The translations under genes and the position numbers were made by a program. This document shows, in pieces, positions 25,650-33,539 of a stretch of 64,000 bases of DNA. Source of the stretch: Streptomyces collinus (GTDB lineage Bacteria; Actinomycetota; Actinomycetes; Streptomycetales; Streptomycetaceae); the NCBI RefSeq assembly GCF_031348265.1, contig NZ_CP133771.1, forward strand, positions 5,456,001 to 5,520,000, given 5' to 3'. Below the pieces are notes generated by a model, which was given only the letters and a program-made list of their open reading frames with translations, ran no database searches and was not told the DNA's origin. Each line of letters starts with the position of its first letter. Position 1 is the first letter of the stretch.

Positions 25650-28519
25650 CGTCTGACCTCCCCCGCAGCCCCGGCCCGCTGCCCCGGCGGACCCTCCTGC
25701 CGCATCCGGTCGGCCGTGTGCCGGTGGAGGGCGCGCATCGGGGCCGCCGTCTTCAGCAGCATCTCCTCGTACTCGGCGTCCGGATCGGAGCCGAGCACGA
25801 TCGCGCCGCCCGCGCCCAGGTGCATCAGGCCGTCGGCGAAGACGGCGGTCCGGATCACGATGCTCAGGTCCGCACCGCCACCGCAGCCGAGGTAGCCGAG
25901 GGCGCCGGAGTAGACGCCACGGGCCTCGGTCTCCAGCGTGTCGATGATCTCCAGCGTGCGCAGCTTCGGCGCGCCGGTCATCGACCCGCCCGGGAAGCAG
26001 GCCCGCACGCAGTCCACCGCGTCCGTGCCCTCCCGCAGCCTGCCCTGCACGGTGGACACCAGCTGGTGCACGGTGGCGTAGGTCTCCGTGGCCATCAGCT
26101 TGGAGACCCGCACGGTGCCGGTCCGGCAGACCTGCCCCAGGTCGTTGCGGAGCAGGTCCACGATCATCAGGTTCTCGGCCCGGGTCTTGGCATCCGAGGC
26201 GAGCGCGTCCCGCAGCCGGGCGTCCTCCTCCGGCCCGGCGCCCCGGGGCGCGGTGCCCTTGATGGGCCGGGCCTCGGCGGTGCCGTCCCGGCCGATCCGC
26301 AGGAACCGCTCGGGCGAGGAACCGGCCACCTCCAGCTCCCCGAACCTCAGGAACGCCGCGTACGGGGCCGGGTTGTCGCGGCGCAGCGTCCGGTAGAACT
26401 CCAGCGGGTCGGGCGGGGCGGGCAGCCGGGCGGCGTTCGTCAGGCAGACCTCGTAGCTGGTGCCGGACCGCAGCGCCTGCCGGCACGCCTCGATGTCCGC
26501 GAGGTACGTCGCCCGGTCACGCACCAGCCAGGGCTCGGCGGCGCCGGGGTCGGCCGGCTCCGGCGGTCCGGGCAGCGGCGGGCGTTCCGTCGCCACGCAG
26601 GAGAGGCCGGCCAGCACGCCCTCCAGCCAGTCGGCGGCCTCCCGCGCGGCCTGCGGGGTGTCCTCGGCCAGGCAGACGGCGTAGGTGAAACCCTCCTCGT
26701 GGTCCACGGCGATCACCCGGTCGGCGAACAGCCACGCGGCGTCCGGGGTGGGGGAGCGGTGCCGGTTGGCCGACCCGCAGTCGGCCTTCATCTCGTAGCC
26801 GAAGTAGCCGACGTAGCCGCCGGTGAAGTCGAACGGCAGCCCGGTCGCGTCCACCCGGCGGTTGGCCAACTGCCGCTTCAGGTAGTCGAAGACACTCGCC
26901 CGCACCCGCCGCAGGGGCCGCCCCGCCCGCTCGATCTCACACCGCCCGGCACCGACGTCGTACCGCACGAACTCGGCGAGCGGCCCCTGGTCGTCCCCGA
27001 GGAACGAGAACCGCGACCGCCCCGGCTCCACCAGCGAACTGTCCAGCCAGAAGCTCCGCGGCGACCCCGCGAACATCCGGCTGAAGACCGCCTCGGTGTC
27101 GACGGCCCCGCTGACCCTCCGGGTGTGCAGCCGGTACCCGACCCGATCGGGCCGACGGGGCCGGGGGATGGAGACGGAGTCCGGCGCGGCCTCGGCGGGC
27201 GTCTTCCGCCCCCGGGCGGCGGGTACGGCGGACGCGCCCGTGGCCGGGGCACCGGCAGCCGCGGAGACAGCCGGGACGTCCCCGCCGGGCGCTGGAGCAG
27301 TCGGGTTGGCGGAGGCGGCCTCGGCATGGTTCCCGGCCCCCGCAGCCGGGCCGCGGACGACCCCGTGCTTCGTCCCCGGCCCCGCAGCCGGGACGGCCTG
27401 ACCGGGCGCTCCCGCAGCCGGGGACGGTGCCACGGACTCGGGGCTTGGTGCCGCCCCCGCAGCCGGGACGGCCTGACCGGGCGCTCCCGCAGCCGGGGAC
27501 GATGCCACGGACTCGGGGCGTGGCCCCGCCCCCGCAGCCGGGACGGCCCCGCCGGGCGTCAAGGCAGCCGGGGCCGATGCGTCAGCCTCGGCGCCTGCCC
27601 CCGGCCCCGCTGCCGGGGTGGCCCTGCCGGGCGCAAGAGCAGCCGGGGCGGACGCCACGGGCTCGGGGCGTGGCCCCACGCCCGCCGACGGGGCCGGCCT
27701 GCTCGACGGCGTGGTCTCGCCGAGCCCCGGCGTCCCGGGGCCGCCCGGCGGGTTCGCCCCCGCCCGGGTGACGGCGGCGACCTGGAAGACGGCCGCGGCC
27801 ACCGGGCGACGAAGGCCGCCGAGGCCGAGAAGACCCCCCACAGGGCGCCGGGTCCCCGCGTCACACTCCGGGACGACGACCCGCCGCCGGACCTGCTCGT
27901 GCGAGGGCACGGCCGTGTTCTTCGTGCGCAGCTTGCCCGCCCGCTCGGCGGTGAGGTTGCGGAAGTTCACGAGCATGCGGTGCCCGTACTCCGTGAGGAC
28001 CGACTCCGGATGGAACTGCACTCCCCACAGCGGCCGGCTGCGGTGCCGGAGCCCCATCAGGACACCGTCCTCCGCCCAGGCCGTGGCCTCCAGCGTCTCC
28101 GGCAACGGCTCGCGCACGGCAAGGGAGTGGTAGCGGACGGCGGTGAAGTGCTGCGGCAGACCGTGGAACAGGTCCCGGCCGTCATGCCGGATCGTGGACA
28201 GATGCCCGTGCCGCGGCTCCGGGGCGGCCCCCACCAGCCCGGCCTCCCCGAGCGCGATCCCCTGATGACCCAGACACACACCGAGCACCGGAACCGGGGA
28301 GGTCGCGAGCAGCCTGCTGCCGATACCGAAATCACGCGCCTCGCCCGGATGCCCGGGCCCGGGGGACACCACGAGATTGTCGAACGCCCGGAGATCGGGA
28401 AGACCGTCGACGGGAGCGTCGTTCCGGACGACCACCGGTTCCTCGCCGTTGACCTCGGCGATCAGCTGGAACAGGTTGTACGTGTACGAGTCGTAATTGT
28501 CGATGAGCAGGGTCTTCAC
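25646..28519 (-). CDS. pabAB: Fused aminodeoxychorismate synthase PabA-PabB with a repeat-built linker
   Basis: 957 residues. Residues 1-190 are a class I glutamine amidotransferase (LLIDNYDSYTYNLFQL, nucleophile C82 in GVCLGHQG, GVQFHPES). Residues about 466-940 are the chorismate-binding component I, with GSSPERFL, PIKGT (752-756) and GGSMTGAPK. The lysine in PIKGT marks PabB rather than anthranilate synthase, which has PIAGT, so the product should be 4-amino-4-deoxychorismate. The domains are joined by about 250 Pro/Ala/Gly-rich residues, including four tandem 25-residue repeats. GatA-first fusion order matches PABA synthases of Streptomyces polyene and chloramphenicol clusters. GTG start after GGGAGG. 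Confidence 0.93.
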   Translation of the reverse strand: MKTLLIDNYDSYTYNLFQLIAEVNGEEPVVVRNDAPVDGLPDLRAFDNLVVSPGPGHPGEARDFGIGSRLLATSPVPVLGVCLGHQGIALGEAGLVGAAPEPRHGHLSTIRHDGRDLFHGLPQHFTAVRYHSLAVREPLPETLEATAWAEDGVLMGLRHRSRPLWGVQFHPESVLTEYGHRMLVNFRNLTAERAGKLRTKNTAVPSHEQVRRRVVVPECDAGTRRPVGGLLGLGGLRRPVAAAVFQVAAVTRAGANPPGGPGTPGLGETTPSSRPAPSAGVGPRPEPVASAPAALAPGRATPAAGPGAGAEADASAPAALTPGGAVPAAGAGPRPESVASSPAAGAPGQAVPAAGAAPSPESVAPSPAAGAPGQAVPAAGPGTKHGVVRGPAAGAGNHAEAASANPTAPAPGGDVPAVSAAAGAPATGASAVPAARGRKTPAEAAPDSVSIPRPRRPDRVGYRLHTRRVSGAVDTEAVFSRMFAGSPRSFWLDSSLVEPGRSRFSFLGDDQGPLAEFVRYDVGAGRCEIERAGRPLRRVRASVFDYLKRQLANRRVDATGLPFDFTGGYVGYFGYEMKADCGSANRHRSPTPDAAWLFADRVIAVDHEEGFTYAVCLAEDTPQAAREAADWLEGVLAGLSCVATERPPLPGPPEPADPGAAEPWLVRDRATYLADIEACRQALRSGTSYEVCLTNAARLPAPPDPLEFYRTLRRDNPAPYAAFLRFGELEVAGSSPERFLRIGRDGTAEARPIKGTAPRGAGPEEDARLRDALASDAKTRAENLMIVDLLRNDLGQVCRTGTVRVSKLMATETYATVHQLVSTVQGRLREGTDAVDCVRACFPGGSMTGAPKLRTLEIIDTLETEARGVYSGALGYLGCGGGADLSIVIRTAVFADGLMHLGAGGAIVLGSDPDAEYEEMLLKTAAPMRALHRHTADRMRQEGPPGQRAGAAGEVRR
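27395..27694. repeat. 75-bp tandem repeat, four units, encoding 25-residue linker repeats
   Basis: Four consecutive 75-bp units start at 27395, 27470, 27545 and 27620. The first two are almost identical and the last two diverged. On the minus strand they encode units of the type SPAAGAPGQAVPAAG plus ten variable residues, within the linker of PabAB (residues about 276-375). Degenerate related sequence flanks them on both sides. Confidence 0.85.
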
Positions 28520-28549
28520 CCGCCCACCTCCCTCTGTTCGTTCGCGGGC

Positions 28550-29128
28550 CTATACGGCCCGGCGTTTGTGCCGCCCGCGCAGTGCCTGGAGCGACGGGTA
28601 CAGCCATTTCCTGAAGAAACGCTGGAGCCGTGGCATGAGAATCCAGGTGACAAGGGCCGTTACACACAGACACAACAACAGCGTGCGAAACAGTGCATTG
28701 AGGTCACCGAGATAGGGAAGCACCGTGAGATTGAACAGGAGCACCGGCGGGAAAACCGCGCTCATATTCACGAACCACAGTTTCCATTTCGACGGCGGAG
28801 CCGGTGGCGGGGGCGTCAGCGTCTGCGCGTCGAACCAGGCCCGGGCGCCCGGCACCCGCCTGCGCTCCGCCTCCTGGGCGACGCCCGCCAGCCGGGCGTC
28901 CCATTGTTCCCGGGAGGGTGATTTCTCCCAGGCCAGGGCCAGACCCTCGCTGGCGAAGCGATAGACGACATGCCACTCCGCCCCTCCGTCGACAAGTACC
29001 CCACCCCCCATGAATCCCGGCTGCCGCGCGGTCGCGCCCAGCATCGCCCACCCCCACGAGTGGAAGTCGGCTGCACGGCCCGGCATCACGCGATAGGCCA
29101 CGGTGACCGTGACGGGATTACTGGTCAC
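28550..29128 (-). CDS. Membrane-anchored antibiotic-biosynthesis-monooxygenase (ABM)-fold protein
   Basis: 192 residues. The N-terminal half (about 5-100) fits the ferredoxin-like ABM fold (VTVTVAYRVMPGRAADFHSW, YRFASEGLALAWEKS). It is followed by a proline-rich hinge and two membrane helices (NMSAVFPPVLLFNLTVLPYL, LLLCLCVTALVTWIL) and a basic tail. ABM-fold proteins with this two-helix anchor exist in many bacteria, with unknown substrates. First gene of the leftward pab-like unit, 30 bp from pabAB. GTG start with a weak ribosome binding site; local GC is lower than in neighbours. Confidence 0.8.
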   Translation of the reverse strand: MTSNPVTVTVAYRVMPGRAADFHSWGWAMLGATARQPGFMGGGVLVDGGAEWHVVYRFASEGLALAWEKSPSREQWDARLAGVAQEAERRRVPGARAWFDAQTLTPPPPAPPSKWKLWFVNMSAVFPPVLLFNLTVLPYLGDLNALFRTLLLCLCVTALVTWILMPRLQRFFRKWLYPSLQALRGRHKRRAV

Positions 29129-29197
29129 GCCGTCCCTTACGGAAAGCGCTCACAGCGCGTTCAAGATTCAACAAAGAATTTTCCGGTCGCCCGCAAG

Positions 29198-29244
29198 GTC
29201 GCCCCGAAGTCCCCCCGAAGGTCACCCCGATGATCACCCCGAAG
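29198..29244. promoter_or_regulatory. 12-bp direct repeats upstream of the pab-like operon
   Basis: Four consecutive units: GGTCGCCCCGAA, GTCCCCCCGAA, GGTCACCCCGAT and GATCACCCCGAA, periodicity 12, 11, 12 and 12 bp, then a partial GGTGCA. They lie 70-116 bp upstream of the first gene of the unit. Head-to-tail repeats with near-helical periodicity resemble activator sites such as those of SARP regulators, but no SARP gene is in the window. Confidence 0.45.
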
Positions 29245-29279
29245 GTGCAGAATCCCCGCAGGTCGGAAAGCGCATCCGC

Positions 29280-30137
29280 TCAACTCGGCATGACCGCGCT
29301 CTCCTCCGCCTCCACCGGCGCCTCCCCGAACCGCGACAACGCCAGCGCCCCCGTCACCGCCACCGCGAAACCGGCGATCGCCAGCCACCCCAGCCCCGGC
29401 CGCGTACGGTCCCCGAGCCACACCACGCCGATCAGCGCGGGCGCGACCGTCTCCCCGAGCACCAGACCGGCCGTCGCCGTGGTCACCGACCCGCGTTGCA
29501 GGGCCGAGGTCAGCAGCAGGAACGCCGCCCCGCCGCCGAGCAGCAGCGCGTACGTCGCCGGGTTGGGGAACAGCTCACCGGCTGAGAACCCGTCGATCAA
29601 CCGCACCGACACCTCCACCACCCCGAACCCGAGCCCCGCCCCCAGTCCGAGCGTCAGCGCCCGCCCCCGCTCCGGCAGCCGCCCGGCCACCGCCCCGAGC
29701 AGCAGCACCCCGGCCGCCGCCCCGAGCATGGCCCACTTCAGCCAGGCCGGCCCCTCCTCGTCACCCTCCGCCCCGGCGGCCAGCCCCAGCAGTGCGAGCC
29801 CGGCACACACCACCGCCACCGCCGCCCACTCGACGCGGCTCAGCCGCACCTTGAGCAGCCGCGCCGCGACCACGGCGGTCACCGCGAGGCTCGCTGCCAG
29901 CGCCGCCCCCACGGCGTAGATCGGCACCGACCGCAGCGCGAGGATCTGCAGCACAAAGCCGAGCCCGTCCAGCGCGAGTCCGGCCAGATACCGCCATTGC
30001 CGCAGCGCCCGCCACAGCAGTGCCACGTCCCCGCCCGGCCCGGTCGCCGCCGCCGACCGCGCGGCGATCGCCTGCAACACGGTCGCCGTACCGAAGCAGA
30101 CCGCCGCACCGAGGGCACACACCATTCCAAAGATCAC
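29280..30137 (-). CDS. DMT/EamA-like membrane transporter
   Basis: About 285 residues with nine or ten hydrophobic helices and the internal duplication of the drug/metabolite transporter superfamily (ALGAAVCFGTATVLQAIAAR at the start; GLVLGETVAPALIGVVWLGD near the end). The start is uncertain: GTG at 30137 (VIFGMVCALG) or ATG at 30125, neither with a strong ribosome binding site; translation from further upstream gives implausible N-terminal sequence. Substrate unknown. It lies upstream of the pab-like operon in the same direction and could export its product, but 150 bp and direct repeats separate them. Confidence 0.82.
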   Translation of the reverse strand: MIFGMVCALGAAVCFGTATVLQAIAARSAAATGPGGDVALLWRALRQWRYLAGLALDGLGFVLQILALRSVPIYAVGAALAASLAVTAVVAARLLKVRLSRVEWAAVAVVCAGLALLGLAAGAEGDEEGPAWLKWAMLGAAAGVLLLGAVAGRLPERGRALTLGLGAGLGFGVVEVSVRLIDGFSAGELFPNPATYALLLGGGAAFLLLTSALQRGSVTTATAGLVLGETVAPALIGVVWLGDRTRPGLGWLAIAGFAVAVTGALALSRFGEAPVEAEESAVMPS

Positions 30138-30249
30138 AAATCGACAGTAGGGGAGCGCCCGGGGACGGGGGGCCATGCGCGGCCGTTCACACCGATCTCT
30201 AGGCTGACCGTCTGTCATGTCACACGGGGAGATGCGGGGAGACACGCAC

Positions 30250-30600
30250 ATGGCTGAAACACGGCGACGGTTGCGTTCGAGCACGGTGGTGCTGGGCGGC
30301 ATGGGCGTCCTCGCGGCGGCCCTGTCCGCGTGCGGCTCCGACCCCGACCGCCGCTGTGTGGACCGGGACAGCTACGACTACATCAACGGCTACAAGATCG
30401 TCGCCGACAAGAACTGCTCGTCCGGCACGTCCTCCTCCGGCAAGGGCCGCAAGACCGGCAAGACCAAGGTCACCGACGCCGACTGGTACTACGACGCCGA
30501 CGTCAGCGGCGGCTGGGCCGACGACGGCACCTTCAGCCGCGACGAGGCCGTCGACCGGGGCGGCTTCGGCTGCTCCGGCTCCGGCAGCGGCGGCGGCTGA
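30250..30600 (+). CDS. Small lipoprotein with C-terminal RGGFG motif (YgiB/YjfM-like)
   Basis: 116 residues: signal peptide with lipobox LSAC (Cys about 29), conserved cysteines (RRCVDRDSYDYINGYKIV, KNC), a disordered middle, and the C-terminus VDRGGFGCSGSGSGGG. From memory, E. coli YgiB and YjfM lipoproteins carry a similar RGGFG tail and are encoded beside ygiC/yjfC, homologs of the next gene. The shared pairing suggests the tail is recognised or modified by the partner ligase; this is inference. ATG after GGGGAGACACGCAC; a TAGGCT -10-like box is at 30200. 15 bp from the next gene. Confidence 0.8.
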   Translation: MAETRRRLRSSTVVLGGMGVLAAALSACGSDPDRRCVDRDSYDYINGYKIVADKNCSSGTSSSGKGRKTGKTKVTDADWYYDADVSGGWADDGTFSRDEAVDRGGFGCSGSGSGGG

Positions 30601-30615
30601 CGGGCGGGCGCAGCG

Positions 30616-31797
30616 ATGGAACGCCGCACCATGGAGGCCCGCCCCGGCTGGCAGCAGACCGTCGAGGAACAGGGCCTCATCTACCCCCTGACCCGCTACC
30701 CCGACGACTCCCTGCGCCCCTACTGGGACGAGAGCGCCTACTACGTCTTCTCCCTGGAGGAGATCGAGGCCCTCGAAGAGGTGGTCGAGGACCTCCACCG
30801 CATGTGCCTGGCGGCGGCCGACCACATCGTCACCGAGGACCGTTTCGCCGACCTGGGCATCACCGACCCCCGGGTCGCCCGCAGGGTCGCCGAGGCCTGG
30901 CACCGCCGAGCCGAACTCCCCTCCGTCTACGGCCGCTTCGACCTCCGCTACGACGGCACCGGTCCGGCCAAGCTCCTGGAGTACAACGCCGACACCCCCA
31001 CCTCACTGGTCGAGGCCGCGTCCCCGCAGTGGTTCTGGATGGAGGACCGTTTCCCCGGCGCCGACCAGTGGAACTCCCTGCACGAGCGCCTCATCGACGC
31101 CTGGAAGAAGCAGGCCGCCCTCCTCCCGCCGGGCAGCCCCCTCTACTTCGCGTACTCCTCCGCCGACGAACTCGGCGAGGACATGATGACGGTCGCCTAT
31201 CTCAAGGAGACCGCCGAGCAGGCCGGCCTGGCCACCGACTGGATCGCGATGGAGGAGATCGGCTGGGACCGCCTCTCCGGCCGCTTCGTCGACAACCGCC
31301 TCCGCTTCATCCGCAGCATCTTCAAGCTCTACCCGTGGGAGTGGCTCACCACCGACCGCTTCGCCGACCACGTCCTGGACACCCTCGACAACGGCGGCGG
31401 CACCGGCTCCACCCTGTGGATCGAGCCGGCCTGGAAGATGCTCCTCAGCAACAAGGCGCTGCTGGCGATCCTCTGGGAGCTCCACCCCGACCACCCGAAC
31501 CTCCTCCCCGCGTACCTGGACGGCCCCCGCGACCTGTCCGCCCGGGGCTGGGTGGCCAAGCCCCTCCTGGGCCGAGAGGGCGCCGGCGTCACGATCCACG
31601 CCCCGGGCACCGACCCCGCCCTCCGCGACGAACCCTGCGTCTACCAGCAACTGGCCCCCCTGCCCGACTTCGACGGCAACCGCGTGGTCCTGGGCGCCTG
31701 GGTGGTGGAGAACGAGTCGGCGGGCCTGGGCATCCGGGAGTCCTCGGGCCTGATAACGGACGAGTACGCACGGTTCCTGCCTCACGTGATCCTTTAG
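30616..31797 (+). CDS. Glutathionylspermidine synthase-family ATP-grasp ligase (YgiC-like)
   Basis: 393 residues of the GSP_synth family (PF03738), which has the ATP-grasp ligase fold of glutathionylspermidine synthetase but lacks the amidase domain. Segments typical of the family: YGRFDLRYDG, LLEYNADTPTSLVEAA, WKMLLSNKALLAILWELHPDHPNLLPAY and VAKPLLGREGAGV. Streptomyces are not known to make glutathionylspermidine, so the physiological substrate is open; peptide or lipoprotein ligation is possible. Co-transcribed with the RGGFG lipoprotein. Confidence 0.9.
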   Translation: MERRTMEARPGWQQTVEEQGLIYPLTRYPDDSLRPYWDESAYYVFSLEEIEALEEVVEDLHRMCLAAADHIVTEDRFADLGITDPRVARRVAEAWHRRAELPSVYGRFDLRYDGTGPAKLLEYNADTPTSLVEAASPQWFWMEDRFPGADQWNSLHERLIDAWKKQAALLPPGSPLYFAYSSADELGEDMMTVAYLKETAEQAGLATDWIAMEEIGWDRLSGRFVDNRLRFIRSIFKLYPWEWLTTDRFADHVLDTLDNGGGTGSTLWIEPAWKMLLSNKALLAILWELHPDHPNLLPAYLDGPRDLSARGWVAKPLLGREGAGVTIHAPGTDPALRDEPCVYQQLAPLPDFDGNRVVLGAWVVENESAGLGIRESSGLITDEYARFLPHVIL

Positions 31798-31816
31798 GCG
31801 GACCGGGAGGTGCGTG

Positions 31817-31846
31817 CCCCTGAAGGGGCGCGGGGAACTGCGCGAC
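31817..31846. repeat. Dispersed Streptomyces-type intergenic repeat, copy 1
   Basis: Contains GGGGCGCGGGGAACTGCGCG preceded by a CCCCTGAAGGGG stem, 20 bases after the ligase gene stop. A second copy with the same 21-nt core occurs in inverse orientation at 55482-55507. From memory, this sequence is widely dispersed in Streptomyces genomes. It may act as a terminator or mRNA end. Confidence 0.7.
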
Positions 31847-31924
31847 CGACCACACAGGACCCGCACCCGGCAACGACGGGCAACCCGGCAGATGATCCCC
31901 CGGACCCGCACCCGGTAGGCTGAC

Positions 31925-32003
31925 CGTGGGCCGTGACTGGCGCGCTGGGATGGATGAACCATCGGGGAGCGGCCCGAGCAGACAGAGCCGTGCGCCTGGG
32001 CCG
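31925..32003 (+). ncRNA. ZTP/ZMP (pfl) riboswitch controlling glyA
   Basis: The sequence carries the conserved pfl elements in order: GGGCCGTGACTGGCG, a stem, GGATGAACCATCGGGGAGCG, a variable stem and GCGCCTGGGC, which pairs back in the pseudoknot. ZTP riboswitches sense the AICAR derivatives ZMP/ZTP that accumulate when 10-formyl-THF is short, and turn on one-carbon genes. A TAGGCT -10 box at 31916-31921 places the transcription start at the 5' edge. It ends about 40 bases before the glyA start, allowing control of termination or translation. Confidence 0.88.
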
Positions 32004-32041
32004 TACCGTGAACGCTGAACGCAACGTCCGGAGGTCCACAC

Positions 32042-33490
32042 ATGTCAGCCGAGCCCCTCTCCACCGCTTCCACCGCCTACCGCGCCGCCCTCGACGTGAT
32101 CCGCGCCGTCGAACCCCGCGTGGCGGACGCCATCGGCCAGGAGGTCGCCGACCAGCGCGAGATGCTCAAGCTGATCGCCTCCGAGAACTACGCCTCCCCG
32201 GCCACGCTCCTGACCATGGGCAACTGGTTCAGCGACAAGTACGCCGAGGGCACCATCGGCCGCCGCTTCTACGCCGGCTGCCGCAACGTCGACACCGTCG
32301 AGTCCCTCGCCGCCGAGCACGCCAAGGAGCTGTTCGGCGCCCGCCACGCCTACGTCCAGCCGCACTCCGGCATCGACGCCAACCTGGTCGCCTTCTGGGC
32401 CGTCCTCGGCGCCCGCGTCGAGGTGCCCTTCCTGGAGAAGACCGGCGCCCGCCAGGTCAACGACCTCACCGACGCCGACTGGGCCGAGCTGCGCCAGGCC
32501 TTCGGCAACCAGCGCATGCTCGGCATGTCCCTGGACGCCGGCGGCCACCTCACCCACGGCTTCCGCCCGAACATCTCCGGCAAGATGTTCGACCAGCGCT
32601 CCTACGGCACGGACCCGGCCACGGGCCTCATCGACTACGAGGCGCTGCGCACCTCCGCCCGCGAGTTCAAGCCGCTGATCATCGTCGCGGGTTACTCGGC
32701 CTACCCCCGTCTGGTGAACTTCCGGATCATGCGGGAGATCGCCGACGAGGTCGGCGCGACCCTCATGGTCGACATGGCGCACTTCGCCGGCCTGGTCGCG
32801 GGCAAGGTCCTCACCGGCGACTTCGACCCGGTCCCGCACGCCCAGATCGTGACGACGACGACCCACAAGTCGCTGCGCGGCCCCCGCGGCGGCATGGTCC
32901 TGTGCGACGACTCGCTGAAGGACCAGGTCGACCGCGGCTGCCCGATGGTCCTCGGCGGCCCCCTCCCGCACGTCATGGCCGCCAAGGCCGTGGCCCTCGC
33001 CGAGGCCCGCCAGGAGTCCTTCCGCGACTACGCCCAGCGCATCGTCGACAACTCCCGCGCCCTCGCCGAGGGCCTGATGCGCCGCGGCGCCACCCTGGTG
33101 ACCGGCGGCACGGACAACCACCTGAACCTGATCGACGTCGCGTCCTCCTACGGCCTCACCGGCCGCCAGGCCGAGGCCGCCCTGCTCGACTCGGGCATCG
33201 TCACCAACCGCAACGCCATCCCCGCGGACCCGAACGGCGCCTGGTACACCTCCGGCATCCGCATCGGCACCCCCGCCCTGACCACCCGTGGCCTGGGAAC
33301 CGCCGAGATGGACGAGGTCGCCGGCCTCATCGACCGCGTCCTCACCACCACGGAGCCGGGCACGACCAAGTCGGGCGCCCCCTCCAAGGCGTCCCACGTG
33401 CTCGACGCGAAGGTGGCGGACGAGATCTCCCAGCGCGCCACCGACCTCGTGGCCGGTTTCCCGCTCTACCCGGAGATCGACCTGGGCTGA
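32042..33490 (+). CDS. glyA: Serine hydroxymethyltransferase
   Basis: 482 residues; PLP enzyme converting serine plus THF to glycine plus 5,10-methylene-THF. Motifs: KLIASENYASPATLLTMG, NYTGG-equivalent region GRRFYAGCRNVD, the PLP lysine in TTTHKSLRGPRGG, and HLNLIDV. It is about 60 residues longer than the common 420-residue enzyme because of an extended segment around 115-200 (LDAGGHLTHGFRPNISGKMF ... SAREFKPLIIVAGYSAYPR). ATG after CGGAGGTCCACAC. The ZTP riboswitch in front links expression to folate one-carbon status, matching PurH and FolD in the window. Confidence 0.96.
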   Translation: MSAEPLSTASTAYRAALDVIRAVEPRVADAIGQEVADQREMLKLIASENYASPATLLTMGNWFSDKYAEGTIGRRFYAGCRNVDTVESLAAEHAKELFGARHAYVQPHSGIDANLVAFWAVLGARVEVPFLEKTGARQVNDLTDADWAELRQAFGNQRMLGMSLDAGGHLTHGFRPNISGKMFDQRSYGTDPATGLIDYEALRTSAREFKPLIIVAGYSAYPRLVNFRIMREIADEVGATLMVDMAHFAGLVAGKVLTGDFDPVPHAQIVTTTTHKSLRGPRGGMVLCDDSLKDQVDRGCPMVLGGPLPHVMAAKAVALAEARQESFRDYAQRIVDNSRALAEGLMRRGATLVTGGTDNHLNLIDVASSYGLTGRQAEAALLDSGIVTNRNAIPADPNGAWYTSGIRIGTPALTTRGLGTAEMDEVAGLIDRVLTTTEPGTTKSGAPSKASHVLDAKVADEISQRATDLVAGFPLYPEIDLG

Positions 33491-33539
33491 CGCCCGCGGC
33501 CCGTCACCCTTCCAGGGCCCGGGCCGACGCCACGGCCCG

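Noticed and set aside
27395..27694. CRISPR-like array
   Set aside because: The repeats are contiguous 75-bp units without unique spacers and form in-frame protein repeats of PabAB.
25646..28519. Anthranilate synthase (TrpEG fusion) or phenazine PhzE
   Set aside because: The PIKGT motif has the lysine of PabB, the amidotransferase-first order differs from PhzE, and an ADC-lyase-like gene is present.
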